From an uncultured Prevotella sp. (GTDB taxonomy: Bacteria; Bacteroidota; Bacteroidia; Bacteroidales; Bacteroidaceae): 64,000 nucleotides of DNA. The stretch is from NCBI GenBank assembly GCA_905233425.1, contig CAJOEC010000023.1, forward strand, positions 1 to 64,000, in the 5' to 3' direction. Position numbers and translations under genes: made by a program. The notes below the pieces were generated by a model. It made no database searches. It saw only the letters and a list, made by a program, of their open reading frames with translations, and was not told the DNA's origin. The first letter of the stretch is position 1. Every line of letters begins with the position of its first letter. Positions 1 to 10,675 of the stretch are shown one piece after another.

Positions 1-257
1 TGCATCTTTAGATGCATTCGTGAAATGCTAGTCTGCATAGATAAAATTCGTGTAATTCGTGAAATTCGTGGTTTAAAAGAAAAGGTGGGAAACTTCAGTA
101 ATTATTATTCAAATTCGTGGGACAAATTATAATAATTATTCAAATTCGTTTCCAAAATATTTATAATGCGTTTGGTCTGGATCAATCCGTTCAATCGGTG
201 TAATCCGTGGTCGTTTTATAATCTGTGGTCGTTTGAATCTGTGTAATCTGTGGTCGT
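1..257. repeat. AT-rich intergenic stretch with short direct repeats
   Basis: No gene is seen here. The left part repeats ATTCGTG several times (about 18-70 and 112-148). The right part repeats AATCTGTGGTCGTTT and close variants three times (about 195-259). Such degenerate short repeats are common between genes in Prevotella-like genomes. A related sequence, ATTCGTTTCC beside an AT-rich tract, recurs in inverted orientation at about 1074-1090, so the gene at 258-962 is flanked by inverted copies. Confidence 0.5.
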
Positions 258-962
258 TTATTTTATCATGCGGTGTATCTGGGTGTCGGTGGCACGGGGG
301 ATGAGGGTGCGCAGATGGCGGAAGATGCGGTCGTAGGACTCGTCGGGGCTGCGGTCGCAGAGACAGGCGTCGCGTCCGTAGAGCTGCTCGGGAGTGGTGA
401 GCAGCGACCAGCCCCACCCGTACTGGCGGCCGTGGCGGTCGGTGGGGTAGACAAAGTCCTCGGTGACTATACGTGTGGCCATCTGAAGCCGGGTGACGTA
501 GGAGTCGAAACGACTGCGCATCTTCGGCCCGTCGAAGCCGCAGAGGGCACGCAGCTCGCGGGTGATGAGGCTGCCGTGGGTGGCCAGGGTCAGCATGATG
601 GTCTCCTCGATGTCGCCCATCGCCGGGCGGGCGCCGTCATCATGGCGGTCTCCAGCAGACAGCGGATGTCGGGCACGGCGGTAGTTGCAGAAATCGGGCC
701 ACCACTTCCGGCTGATGAAGCCCGCCTTGCCGGCGAAGAACTTGCCATAGACGTGGCCTCCGTCGGTGATGACCTCGCCCTTCCATTTCCATAGCGGCCA
801 GTCCCATCCGCCGTCGGGCAGGACGACGTAGCGGCAGTCGTCGTCGACCATGTCCTCGGCCGAGAAGCCGCCGATGCCGCTGTCGAGAAGGGGGAGGAAC
901 CCGATGCGCCCTATCAGCTCGATTAGCTCGGCGCTATTGTGAATCTTATTGTCCATATCCAT
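258..962 (-). CDS. AlkZ/YcaQ-related winged-helix protein
   Basis: A 234-residue protein. The overall pattern matches small Bacteroidales proteins annotated as AlkZ-related: an N-terminal IELIGRIGFLPL segment, a W-rich middle (GGWDWPLWKWKGE), YGKFFAGKAGFISRKWWP, then a winged-helix-like half with ITRELRALCGF and a basic region ending in YGWGWSLLTTPEQLYG. AlkZ/YcaQ proteins are HTH DNA glycosylases that unhook crosslinked bases, but this one is much shorter than YcaQ (about 400 residues), so a glycosylase activity is only inference. It stands alone, with repeat-rich DNA on both sides. A second Met lies two codons after the chosen start. Confidence 0.6.
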   Translation of the reverse strand: MDMDNKIHNSAELIELIGRIGFLPLLDSGIGGFSAEDMVDDDCRYVVLPDGGWDWPLWKWKGEVITDGGHVYGKFFAGKAGFISRKWWPDFCNYRRARHPLSAGDRHDDGARPAMGDIEETIMLTLATHGSLITRELRALCGFDGPKMRSRFDSYVTRLQMATRIVTEDFVYPTDRHGRQYGWGWSLLTTPEQLYGRDACLCDRSPDESYDRIFRHLRTLIPRATDTQIHRMIK

Positions 963-1164
963 TTATCTATTTCCTTAGTTATATAATTAAACACCAATTA
1001 TATATTAATTATTGTGTGCGTGGCAATTAAACTACCAAGGAAGAGTGACATACAAAACACATTATAATTATTATGGAAACGAATGTGAATAATATGAATA
1101 ATTTATTCCACAAATATTTATAATATAATGGTGATTTCTATTAATCTAATTAAATGGTGCGCAG

Positions 1165-1291
1165 CCACTCCCCTCTTGAACCCTGCCCTTACGGGGAGGG
1201 GCTGGGGGTGGGGTCTGTAACTTCTTGTCTACTAATTATATACTGACCCCACCCCTAACCCCTCCCCTACAAGGGAGGGGAAAGGCTGCGC
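1165..1291. repeat. GAGGGG-type inverted repeat pair
   Basis: Two arms face each other: one reads toward GGGGAGGGGCTGGGGGTGGGG (about 1188-1213), the other GACCCCACCCCTAACCCC (about 1246-1263). Each arm also holds its own small hairpin (CCCCTCTT...GGGGAGGGG; CCCCTCCCCTACAAGGGAGGGG). The same family is inserted in frame in the glycogen synthase gene 1.6 kb downstream. Confidence 0.75.
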
Positions 1292-1302
1292 TACCAAAAG
1301 TC

Positions 1303-1502
1303 GGCCTGAAAGGCCAATGAGCACATAGCCCAGGGCACCGCCCTGGGGATAGAGGGTGTACAGCCACCGCCCTGCAAGGGCAAAAGAAATAATAGGAGGC
1401 GACGCCTCCGTGTAATTCTTTTGCCCTTGCAGGGCGGAGTTCGCTTCATCAGCATACCCAGGGCGCTGCCCTGGGCTATGTGCTCATTGGCCTTTCAGGC
1501 CG
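1303..1502. repeat. Nested 200-bp perfect-type hairpin
   Basis: The arms GGCCTGAAAGGCCAATGAGC / GCTCATTGGCCTTTCAGGCC (1303 on and 1483-1502) continue inward through CAGGGC...GCCCTGGG, then CCGCCCTGCAAGGGCAAAAG / CTTTTGCCCTTGCAGGGCGG (about 1367-1386 and 1418-1437), and close at an apical GGAGGCGACGCCTCC (1396-1410). The whole unit can fold as one long structure. It carries no coding potential and looks like a dispersed palindromic repeat, possibly a small non-autonomous element. Confidence 0.7.
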
Positions 1503-1744
1503 CCTATTGGGTACAAGCGGATAATCATATATCATTAATTTTTGCGCTCAGCAATTAATGTACAATTAATGGTCAATTACATGGTAATTATATGTTCAAA
1601 AACAGGGGGTTATCACCCCCGTCTGTAATCTTGTCGCCCCTTTGGGGCTTTTCAACCGCACCAGCACGAAAGGCTTTTGGTGGCAGAAATGCTAAAAAGG
1701 GATAAAATATGAAGCGAATGAGCGTTGATTTATGGAAAAATAAG
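1503..1744. other. Non-coding AT-rich leader of the glycogen synthase gene
   Basis: No ORF of note. Around 1607-1655 there is another repeat-like GC patch (GGGGGTTATCACCCCC, CGCCCCTTTGGGGC) in otherwise AT-rich DNA. The rest leads into the promoter of the next gene. Confidence 0.4.
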
Positions 1745-1752
1745 TAACTTTG
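1725..1752 (+). promoter_or_regulatory. Bacteroidetes-type promoter of glycogen synthase
   Basis: A -7 box TAACTTTG lies at 1745-1752, 30 nt before the start codon, with a TTG at 1725-1727 as a weak -33 element. This matches the Bacteroidetes sigma-ABfr consensus TTTG-N19..21-TAnnTTTG apart from the slightly short spacer. Confidence 0.75.
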
Positions 1753-1782
1753 CAGCCTCTTAAACGAACAATTGTTTTATAG

Positions 1783-3570
1783 ATGGACAAAGAACTAATT
1801 ACCCCGGACTACATTTTCGAGTCGAGCTGGGAAGTGTGCAATAAAGTGGGCGGTATATACACCGTGCTTTCCACACGTGCAAAGACATTGCAAGAGAAGA
1901 TGCCAGACCGCATAATCTTCATCGGACCAGACTTCTGGAACAACAAGCCACAGGAAGGCGGCGAGGCCGCTGAAACGACCGACAGCCCCTACTTCCGCGA
2001 GGACAAGACGCTGATGGCCCAGTGGCAGCTGACGGCTGAAGAGCAGGGGCTGAGCGTCAGGGTGGGACGCTGGACCATCCCCGGCGAGCCTATAGCCGTG
2101 CTGGTGGACTTCAAACCCTTCTTCGAGCAGAAGAACGACATCTACACCTGGGCGTGGGAGCACTACGGCGTGGACTCGCTCCATGCCTACGGCGACTACG
2201 ACGAGGCCTCGATGTTCTCGTGGGCAGCAGGAAAAACCGTTGAGAGCCTCTTCCGCTTCATTTCCGGCGGCGAGGACATGAAAGCCGTCTACCACGCCAA
2301 CGAGTGGATGTGCGGCTTGGGCGCCCTATATATAAATAATGTGTTGCCGCAGATGGGGACAATATTCACCACCCACGCCACGAGCATAGGACGCTCGATA
2401 GCCGGCAACCAGAAACCGCTCTACGACTACCTCTTCGCATACAACGGCGACCAGATGGCCGGCGAGCTGAACATGCAGTCGAAACACTCCATAGAGAAAC
2501 AGACAGCACTCACCGTCGACTGCTTCACCACCGTCAGCGACATCACCGCCAACGAGTGCGTGGAACTGCTCGACAAGAAGGTGGACGTGGTGCTGCCAAA
2601 CGGATTCGACAACAGCTTCGTGCCCCACGGGGCAACGTTCACACGCAAGCGCAAGCTGGCACGGCGCAAGCTGCTCGAAGTGGCCAACGCGCTCATGGGC
2701 GAGCAGATGACCGACGAGGACACGCTCATCGTCTCGACATCGGGCCGCTACGAGTTCCGCAACAAGGGCATCGACGTGTTCATCGAGGCCATGAACCGCC
2801 TGCTGCGCGACCGCGAGCTGAGCAAGCAGGTGCTGGCATTCATCGAGGTGCCCGGATGGGTGGGCGAGCCAAGACAGGACCTGAAGGAAAGATTGAAGAC
2901 CCTCCCCCAACCCCTCCCTGTGAGGGAGGGGAGTGGTCACTCCCAAGGCACAAAAGAACCAGCAGAACATTCTACTCCCCTCCCTGCAGGGAGGGGCTGG
3001 GGGGAGGGTCTTGAGGTTCCCATGATCACCCACTGGCTGCACAACATGGGGCACGACAACGTGCTGAACATGATGAAATACTACGACATGCACAACCGCC
3101 ACGGGGACCGCGTGAAAGTGGTGTTCCTGCCGTGCTACCTCGACGGCAACGACGGCATTCTGAACCTGACGTACTACGACATGATACTGGGTAACGACCT
3201 CTGCATCTACCCCTCGTACTACGAGCCATGGGGCTACACCCCGCTTGAGGCCATCGCCTTCCACGTGCCCTGCATCACCACCGACCTGGCCGGATTCGGA
3301 CTGTGGGTGAACAAGGAGGTGGGACACCAGGGCGAGATCCAGGACGGCGTGAAGGTGATCCACCGCACCGACTACAACTACTCTGAGGTGGCCGACTACA
3401 TCAAGGACACCGTGGCCCTCTATTCGCACATGACGAAGAAGGAGACCGACAGCTGCCGCAAGAAAGCCGAGGCACTATCGAAGCACGCGCTGTGGAGCGA
3501 GTTCATAAAGTTCTACTACGAGGCCTACGACATTGCACTCCGCAAGGCCGAGAAACGGACAAGACAGTAA
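1783..3570 (+). CDS. Glycogen synthase, GT3-type, with repeat-derived insertion
   Basis: A 595-residue cytoplasmic glycosyltransferase that would extend alpha-1,4-glucan chains from a nucleotide sugar. The N-terminus has the donor-site signature WEVCNKVGGIYTV (residues about 12-24); near the C-terminus YYEPWGYTPLEAIAF carries the conserved E-x7-E pair of retaining GT-B enzymes. Bacteroidales homologues are usually about 550 residues. The extra length is explained by residues about 373-411, rich in Pro, Gly and Arg, encoded by an inverted pair of chromosomal repeats. Without that segment LKERLK would join directly to VPMITHWLHNMGHDNV, which reads as continuous family sequence. The next gene is convergent and a shared terminator follows. 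Confidence 0.9.
   Translation: MDKELITPDYIFESSWEVCNKVGGIYTVLSTRAKTLQEKMPDRIIFIGPDFWNNKPQEGGEAAETTDSPYFREDKTLMAQWQLTAEEQGLSVRVGRWTIPGEPIAVLVDFKPFFEQKNDIYTWAWEHYGVDSLHAYGDYDEASMFSWAAGKTVESLFRFISGGEDMKAVYHANEWMCGLGALYINNVLPQMGTIFTTHATSIGRSIAGNQKPLYDYLFAYNGDQMAGELNMQSKHSIEKQTALTVDCFTTVSDITANECVELLDKKVDVVLPNGFDNSFVPHGATFTRKRKLARRKLLEVANALMGEQMTDEDTLIVSTSGRYEFRNKGIDVFIEAMNRLLRDRELSKQVLAFIEVPGWVGEPRQDLKERLKTLPQPLPVREGSGHSQGTKEPAEHSTPLPAGRGWGEGLEVPMITHWLHNMGHDNVLNMMKYYDMHNRHGDRVKVVFLPCYLDGNDGILNLTYYDMILGNDLCIYPSYYEPWGYTPLEAIAFHVPCITTDLAGFGLWVNKEVGHQGEIQDGVKVIHRTDYNYSEVADYIKDTVALYSHMTKKETDSCRKKAEALSKHALWSEFIKFYYEAYDIALRKAEKRTRQ
2899..3015. repeat. Inverted repeat inserted in frame in glycogen synthase
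   Basis: Arms AGACCCTCCCCCAACCCCTC and GAGGGGCTGGGGGGAGGGTCT face each other (2897 on and about 2992-3012) and can form a long hairpin. Each arm contains its own CCCTCCCTGTGAGGGAGGG-type palindrome. The insertion keeps the reading frame (39 codons). It belongs to the same family as the pair at 1165-1291. Confidence 0.85.
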
Positions 3571-3588
3571 ATGTTCACGGATTAAGAG

Positions 3589-3623
3589 AAGGGGCGGCAG
3601 ACTTTGATGGTCTGCCGCCCCTT
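3589..3623. terminator. Bidirectional terminator
   Basis: Stem AAGGGGCGGCAGAC / GTCTGCCGCCCCTT with a 7-nt loop lies between the convergent ends of glycogen synthase and the YfhO gene. Confidence 0.85.
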
Positions 3624-3644
3624 CATCATGGTTTCTCACGATGG

Positions 3645-6245
3645 TCATTTGCCTGCGCCACGGCGCCGGAACATGAGCACTACGAGGAGGATGACCAGGA
3701 CAGCGAGGACGGCCAGCGATATGTAGGCAAGGGTCTCGGTGGTGTCGAGGGTCTTGGGGAAGAAGCTCAGCACTACCTCGTGCTGGCCCGGCCCGACACG
3801 GAGGGCACGCAGCACGTAGTCGACACGACCCAGCTCTGCCGGCTGCCCGTCGATGGTGGCCTCCCATCCGGGATAGTAGATCTCTGAGAACACCACTACC
3901 CCACCCTTCTGGCTCGTGACATTATATTTCAGCTGGTTAGGCTCATAGCTCGTCATCTCTGCCATGGCCGTGGAGTCCTGCACGGAGGCCTCGCCGAGCA
4001 CCGCCTGGAACTGCTTGTCGGCCACTGCCACACGACGCAGGTCGGCATCCATCAACCCGTCGAGTTCCTGGTTGGCGTTGTCCACATAGTCCACCTTGTC
4101 GACAAACCATGCGTTGCCCAAGGCGTAGGGGTTCTCGAGGGCGAAGCTCTTCTCCGGCTCCTGCGCGTTGGCCATGAGGAAATACTTGGTGTTGAGCATG
4201 TTGAGCACGTTCCAAAGGCTGTCGCCCGGTGCCTGGGTGAGGTCGCCGTTGGTGTCGCCGATGGTCTGGCGTGCGGTGGCCAACTGGTCGCTGATGTAAG
4301 CCTCTATAAGCTCCTGGTAGCGGCGCAGCTTGGCAGCGTGGTAGCCGCCCACGCTCTTGTGGTAGTAGGACGTCTCGTTCTCGTTGAACACGTTGCCGTT
4401 GAGGTTGAGCACGCGGTAGGAAAGCGCGGGGTCGGCGAGTATCTGGCGGTCGGCGGGCGTCAGCGGACGAATCTGCACGCGCTCACGGCGGGGCTTGAAC
4501 ATCGAGTCGTTGAGGTAGCGCTTGTTCACCTGCCACAGGTCGAAGAGACAGACCACAAGGATGATGGCCACCGTGGGGACGGCCTTCAGCTTCTTGGCGC
4601 GGTAGAGCAACAGGGCAATGGTGCCGATGGTGATGATGAGCATCGAGCGCCAGCAGTCGGCAGTAAACACGGCCTGGCGTGCACGGCTCAGAGTCTCCAT
4701 GAACGTGTTGAGGTCGGAGTCGGGCAGAGCCTGGCTGAAGTAGGAGTACTCGGCGTTGGTGTAGAAATCGAAGAACACGCCGGGCAGCAGGGCGAAGAGG
4801 AAGCAGAAGCCGGCGGTCAGAAGGTAGGCGACAACAACCGCCATCCCCTCCTTGGAGCGGGGGGCGGAGTCGCCTTTGGAGGCCGTTTTCGCTGTGGCGG
4901 AAGTATCAGCAGCAAGAGGTCGGGGCTGAATCCACTCTCTCAGCGCCAGCATGGCCAGCAGGGGTATGGTGAACTCGGCTATGACCAGTATCGACTCGAC
5001 GGCACGGAACTTGGCGTACATGGGCACGAGGTCGATGAAGAGGTCGGTAAGGCCCATGAAGTTCTTTCCCCAGGCAAGCATGATGCTGAGGAGTGTGGCT
5101 GCGAGAAGGCACCACTTCATTGGGCCGCGCACGATGAACAGTCCCAGGATGAAGAGGAACATGACGAAGGCTCCGACGTAGACGGGACCCATGGTGCCGT
5201 TGGCGCCCTCCTCCATGCTCTCCTCCCAGTACTGTGGCATCTGGTTGAAGAAATATCCGTAGGGCAAGGTCTGACCCTGGCCTAAGTTGAATGAATGTTT
5301 GCTGCCCTCCTCCTTGGCGGTGGCGTTCTCGCCCAGAGCACGCATCGACGTGCCGCCCTTGGCGTTGGGTATGAGCAGCGTCCACGTCTCGCCGATGCCG
5401 TAGCTGTAGTCGGTGATGTACGAGCGTTCCAGTCCGCTGCTGGTCTGGTTGTCGGCGTTCTCCTTCACCAGCTCGCTCTTTCCGCGCATCGTCTCCTTGG
5501 AGTACTGCCACGTGTGGTAGAGGTTCGAGCCGTTGATTAACACAGCCAGCAGACCGCCGGCGACAATGGCGCCAAGGGCCTTGAGCACTCTCTCCCTGTC
5601 CTTCCATGCCTCGATGACAAACGCCAATAGCATAAAGAGGATTACGAACATATAATAATATGTCATCTGCAGGTGGTTGGCGTGTATCTCCAACGCCCCG
5701 AAGAATGCCGTGACAATCAAGCCCCAAAGGTATTTCCCCCTGAAAGCCAGCACGATACCCGCAATCATAGGCGGCAGATAGGCCAAGGCCATGACCTTCC
5801 ACAGGTGGCCGGCGGCGATGATGATAAGGAAATAGGTGCTGAAGGCCCATAGTATGGAACCCAGTGCCGCCAGATGCCAGCGGAAGTCGAAGGCACGGAG
5901 CAGGATGTAGAAGCCAAGGAGATAGACGAAGACATACCACACGTTGTCGGGGAGCCACAGGTGGTAGGCACTCTCCAGGGCGTTGAGCGTGTCGGTGCTG
6001 CCGTAGGACGGAGCCATCTGGTATGTCGGCATTCCCGAGAACAGCGAGTTGGTCCAGCGGGTGCGCTTCCCGGTCTTTTGCAGGTACTCACTCTGCTCCT
6101 GTCCGGAGCCTATGCCGGCGGAAATGTCGCCTTGGTTGAGCACACGGTCCTCAACGTCGGCAGGATAGAAATAGGCAAACGCCAAAACGGCGAAAAACAA
6201 CACTGCCAGAACGTCGGGCAGCCACTGCTTCAATAGTTTCATCAT
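3645..6245 (-). CDS. YfhO-family membrane protein
   Basis: An 866-residue polytopic membrane protein. A first membrane span (residues about 10-28) is followed by a large periplasmic loop with GDISAGIGSGQE and WTNSLFSGMPTYQ, then about a dozen hydrophobic segments, a soluble domain (about 570-830) with DPALSYRVLNLNGN and YYPGWEATIDGQPAEL, and a last span before a basic tail. This layout and the YYPGW motif are typical of YfhO, a GT-C-like family implicated in Gram-positive teichoic-acid glycosylation; its Bacteroidetes substrate is unknown. The start is one of two adjacent ATG codons. The small gene upstream is only 10 bp away and probably co-transcribed. Confidence 0.85.
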   Translation of the reverse strand: MMKLLKQWLPDVLAVLFFAVLAFAYFYPADVEDRVLNQGDISAGIGSGQEQSEYLQKTGKRTRWTNSLFSGMPTYQMAPSYGSTDTLNALESAYHLWLPDNVWYVFVYLLGFYILLRAFDFRWHLAALGSILWAFSTYFLIIIAAGHLWKVMALAYLPPMIAGIVLAFRGKYLWGLIVTAFFGALEIHANHLQMTYYYMFVILFMLLAFVIEAWKDRERVLKALGAIVAGGLLAVLINGSNLYHTWQYSKETMRGKSELVKENADNQTSSGLERSYITDYSYGIGETWTLLIPNAKGGTSMRALGENATAKEEGSKHSFNLGQGQTLPYGYFFNQMPQYWEESMEEGANGTMGPVYVGAFVMFLFILGLFIVRGPMKWCLLAATLLSIMLAWGKNFMGLTDLFIDLVPMYAKFRAVESILVIAEFTIPLLAMLALREWIQPRPLAADTSATAKTASKGDSAPRSKEGMAVVVAYLLTAGFCFLFALLPGVFFDFYTNAEYSYFSQALPDSDLNTFMETLSRARQAVFTADCWRSMLIITIGTIALLLYRAKKLKAVPTVAIILVVCLFDLWQVNKRYLNDSMFKPRRERVQIRPLTPADRQILADPALSYRVLNLNGNVFNENETSYYHKSVGGYHAAKLRRYQELIEAYISDQLATARQTIGDTNGDLTQAPGDSLWNVLNMLNTKYFLMANAQEPEKSFALENPYALGNAWFVDKVDYVDNANQELDGLMDADLRRVAVADKQFQAVLGEASVQDSTAMAEMTSYEPNQLKYNVTSQKGGVVVFSEIYYPGWEATIDGQPAELGRVDYVLRALRVGPGQHEVVLSFFPKTLDTTETLAYISLAVLAVLVILLVVLMFRRRGAGK

Positions 6246-6255
6246 TAATTATGCT

Positions 6256-6420
6256 TTAATTTATATTTCCATTGTAGACGAAGAAATAGAGATACGCGAT
6301 GACGGCCACAATGACGGCCATGGCAATGACTCTCACAATGCAACTGACCACCTTCTTCATGGTCCATGCGGCCCCCACGATGATGGCCAAAGCCGCAACA
6401 TAATACATCCAGTCGTTCAT
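6256..6420 (-). CDS. Small two-span membrane protein
   Basis: A 54-residue protein starting MNDWMYYVAALAIIVG. The two hydrophobic stretches (residues about 5-17 and 25-48) are separated by TMKKVV, suggesting a helical hairpin in the inner membrane. A longer reading from 6465 would begin inside the -7 promoter box, so the ATG at 6420 is chosen. It directly precedes the YfhO gene and shares its promoter, hinting at a linked role. No family recognised. Confidence 0.65.
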   Translation of the reverse strand: MNDWMYYVAALAIIVGAAWTMKKVVSCIVRVIAMAVIVAVIAYLYFFVYNGNIN

Positions 6421-6462
6421 AAAGATTACTTGTGCAATAGCTTGTACTTTAGAATTATGGTG

Positions 6463-6470
6463 CAAAAATA
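6463..6470 (-). promoter_or_regulatory. Leftward promoter of the YfhO operon (-7 box)
   Basis: TATTTTTG on the minus strand, 42 nt before the start codon of the small membrane protein. Confidence 0.65.
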
Positions 6471-6544
6471 CTCATTATTTCGCAGACAGCAAAGATTTTC
6501 TGTAGATTTTTGTCGAAGAGTTAGGCAGTAAGCGGGAATTTTTG

Positions 6545-6552
6545 TACTTTTG
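6545..6552 (+). promoter_or_regulatory. Promoter of the MFS transporter (-7 box)
   Basis: TACTTTTG on the plus strand, 45 nt before the ATG at 6598. It is divergent from the YfhO promoter. Confidence 0.7.
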
Positions 6553-6597
6553 CACACAATTTCAATAACAAGTCACAGAATAGTGGAAAAAACTCGA

Positions 6598-7890
6598 ATG
6601 GAAAAAAGACGTTCTCCGTGGGCTTGGATTCCCACACTCTATGTGGCCGAGGGGCTGCCAAACGTGATAGTGACAGCCCTCGCCGTGCTCATCTACATGC
6701 AGTTGGGGATGAGCGATACCGAGATAGGCCTCTATACCGGATGGCTGGGTCTGCCGTGGATCATCAAGCCGCTGTGGAGTCCCTTCGTGGACCTGTACAA
6801 GACAAAGCGCTGGTGGGTGCTGGCCATGCAGATGCTCATAGGCGCGTCGCTTGGAGGTGTGGCCTTCACGCTCAACACGCCCTTCTGGTTCCAGGGCACC
6901 ATGTTCTGCTTCTTCCTGATGGCATTCAGCAGCGCCACCCACGACATCGCCGCCGACGGGTACTACATGCTGGAACTCGACGAGCACCAGCAGTCGTGGT
7001 TCGTAGGCATACGCAACACGTTCTACCGTCTGGCCGTCATCTTTGTCAATTTCGGACTGGTGGTCATTGCCGACCAGCTGCAGCGCATCTACCCCGACAG
7101 CCAGGCCTACACCTGGAGCCTGGTCTTCTATGGCATGGCCGCTCTGTTCATTGGGCTGTGGCTGTGGCACACACGCATGATGCCCCGCGCCGACGAGGAC
7201 GTGTCTCGTAAGGCGGAAGCAAGCGAGGTGTGGCGGGGACTCAAGGAAATGCTATGGTCGTTCTTCACGAAAATGCCGTGGCGGCCTCTGCTCGCGGCAA
7301 TAGTCTTCATACTTTTCTTCCGCTTCCCCGAGGCGTTGCTCAATGCCATGAGCAAAACGTTCCTCACCCGACCACAGGAAGACGGCGGACTGGGACTTAC
7401 ACTTGCACAGTATAGCCTCAGCTACGGATTCTTGGGGCTTATCGGACTCCTCTCAGGCGGCATCATTGGAGGCTGGATAGCCTCACGCGACGGACTGCGC
7501 CGCTGGCTGTGGCCCTTGGTGTGCGCCATCACTCTGCCCGACATTGTCTACGTCTACATGAGCTATATGCTCCCCTCGAACATGTTCGTCGTCAGCGCGT
7601 GCATCTTCGTCGAGCAGTTCGGCTACGGTGTGGGATTCACTGCCCTGACGCTCTACATGCTCTATTTCGCGCAGGGACAGTACAAGACGTCGCACTATGC
7701 CCTCTGCACGGGACTGAGTTATCTGGGTCTGATGCTGCCGGGAATGTTGTCGGGATACCTGAAGGATGCCGTGGGCTACCGCACCTTCTTCCTGATAGTC
7801 ATGCTGTCATGCATCGTCACCTTCGTTGTGGCGGCGATGATTCACATTGACCCCGAATTTGGCAAGAAGAAACGCGCTGACGGGAAATAA
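6598..7890 (+). CDS. MFS transporter, AmpG/PAT type
   Basis: A 430-residue inner-membrane transporter with about 12 predicted spans. TLYVAEGLPNV near the N-terminus and SATHDIAADGYYM (residues about 110-122) match the AmpG/PAT branch of the major facilitator superfamily, which includes muropeptide (AmpG) and acetyl-CoA carriers. The substrate here is not known; peptidoglycan fragments are the usual guess. A longer reading from a TTG at 6550 overlaps the promoter box and is rejected. It converges with the ABC-F gene with no gap between stop codons. Confidence 0.85.
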   Translation: MEKRRSPWAWIPTLYVAEGLPNVIVTALAVLIYMQLGMSDTEIGLYTGWLGLPWIIKPLWSPFVDLYKTKRWWVLAMQMLIGASLGGVAFTLNTPFWFQGTMFCFFLMAFSSATHDIAADGYYMLELDEHQQSWFVGIRNTFYRLAVIFVNFGLVVIADQLQRIYPDSQAYTWSLVFYGMAALFIGLWLWHTRMMPRADEDVSRKAEASEVWRGLKEMLWSFFTKMPWRPLLAAIVFILFFRFPEALLNAMSKTFLTRPQEDGGLGLTLAQYSLSYGFLGLIGLLSGGIIGGWIASRDGLRRWLWPLVCAITLPDIVYVYMSYMLPSNMFVVSACIFVEQFGYGVGFTALTLYMLYFAQGQYKTSHYALCTGLSYLGLMLPGMLSGYLKDAVGYRTFFLIVMLSCIVTFVVAAMIHIDPEFGKKKRADGK

Positions 7891-9925
<2,035 letters not shown>

Positions 9926-9937
9926 TAAATAATTGCT

Positions 9938-9975
9938 AAAAAAGGTCGGTAACAAATGTTGATACCGACCTTTTT
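9938..9975 (-). terminator. Terminator between the two winged-helix genes
   Basis: AAAAAAGGTCGGTA / TACCGACCTTTTT with an 11-nt loop. A/T runs on both sides would let it act in both directions. It follows the gene at 10001-10303. Confidence 0.8.
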
Positions 9976-10000
9976 CGTTCCTTTGAACTTTTGCAGTTCT

Positions 10001-10303
10001 TTATGCCAGAACGACTTTGTTGTCTTCAGTGCCGTTGAGTTTGCCCTCCTTGAAGAGCCATCCCAGACCCAGAAGAGTCTCTTCTTCCGAAATGTTAGCT
10101 TTCTTGGCAATCTCCTTCACAGAGAGTGCAGCCTCGGCTGCTGCCAGTGCCTGATAAACATCTCCAGCCTTGAAACCAATGCTCTCTGCACTAACACATA
10201 CTGTAGCCTTTGCAGCAGCACTCTTTCTTGTTGTGGTTGTTTTCTTGGCTGTAGTCTCTTTCACTTCTGCAGCCTTCTTTGTTGTAGCTTCTTTCTTTGC
10301 CAT
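10001..10303 (-). CDS. Histone-H1-like tail plus DUF2582-type winged helix
   Basis: A 100-residue protein. Residues 1-35 are Lys/Thr/Ala-rich (KKEATTKKAAEV, TTRKSAAAKA), like bacterial histone-H1-like tails. Residues about 40-100 form a winged-helix domain with GDVYQALAA, SVKEIAKKANISEEETLLGLGWLFKEGKL, matching the DUF2582 family common in Bacteroidales. Probably a small nucleoid-associated protein. It has its own promoter and a terminator directly after it. Confidence 0.8.
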   Translation of the reverse strand: MAKKEATTKKAAEVKETTAKKTTTTRKSAAAKATVCVSAESIGFKAGDVYQALAAAEAALSVKEIAKKANISEEETLLGLGWLFKEGKLNGTEDNKVVLA

Positions 10304-10353
10304 GATACTTAAAAAAATTTTACTTATTGAAGGTGAATAATTAAATTCGCGTG

Positions 10354-10361
10354 CAAAGGTA
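10354..10361 (-). promoter_or_regulatory. Promoter of the DUF2582-type gene (-7 box)
   Basis: TACCTTTG on the minus strand, 50 nt before the start codon. Confidence 0.75.
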
Positions 10362-10527
10362 CTCCTTTTTGTCGTTTCAAGTATCTGACTGTTAGCAGTT
10401 TCTTTCTATTTAACGCCTATTCTTGACAAAAGTCAATGGGCTTGACGAAAGTCAATGGCTACAACAACAAAATGATGAAAAACAAATAATTGTGTAAGAA
10501 AAATTTGGTTGTTTCCAAAATAATTCA

Positions 10528-10535
10528 TAACTTTG
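10528..10535 (+). promoter_or_regulatory. tRNA promoter (-7 box)
   Basis: TAACTTTG lies 17 nt before the first base of the tRNA. Confidence 0.75.
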
Positions 10536-10552
10536 CACCCGCTTTTGAGAAT

Positions 10553-10626
10553 GGTTCCGTAGCTCAGCTGGATAGAGCAACAGCCTTCTAAGCTGTGGGT
10601 CTCGGGTTCGAATCCCGACGGAATCA
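10553..10626 (+). tRNA. tRNA-Arg (anticodon TCT)
   Basis: Acceptor stem GGTTCCG / CGGAATC with one G-T pair, D arm GCTC...GAGC, anticodon stem ACAGC / GCTGT around the loop CTTCTAA (anticodon TCT), T arm TCGGG TTCGAAT CCCGA and discriminator A. CCA is not encoded. Prophage genes begin about 350 bp downstream, so the 3' half is the likely integration target. Confidence 0.95.
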
Positions 10627-10632
10627 CAGGAC

Positions 10633-10675
10633 AAATCTCCCAAAATCCAATATTTACAAGGATTTTGGGAGATTT
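10633..10675 (+). terminator. tRNA terminator
   Basis: A perfect 16-bp stem, AAATCTCCCAAAATCC / GGATTTTGGGAGATTT, with an 11-nt loop, followed by ATTTTCTGC. Confidence 0.85.

Noticed and set aside
2326..3429. Long reverse ORF (367 codons) opposite glycogen synthase
   Set aside because: It is a shadow of the true gene, with unlikely His/Val-rich protein sequence and no promoter or partner.
6550..6597. TTG start of the MFS transporter
   Set aside because: It lies inside the -7 promoter box; the ATG at 6598 fits the family start.
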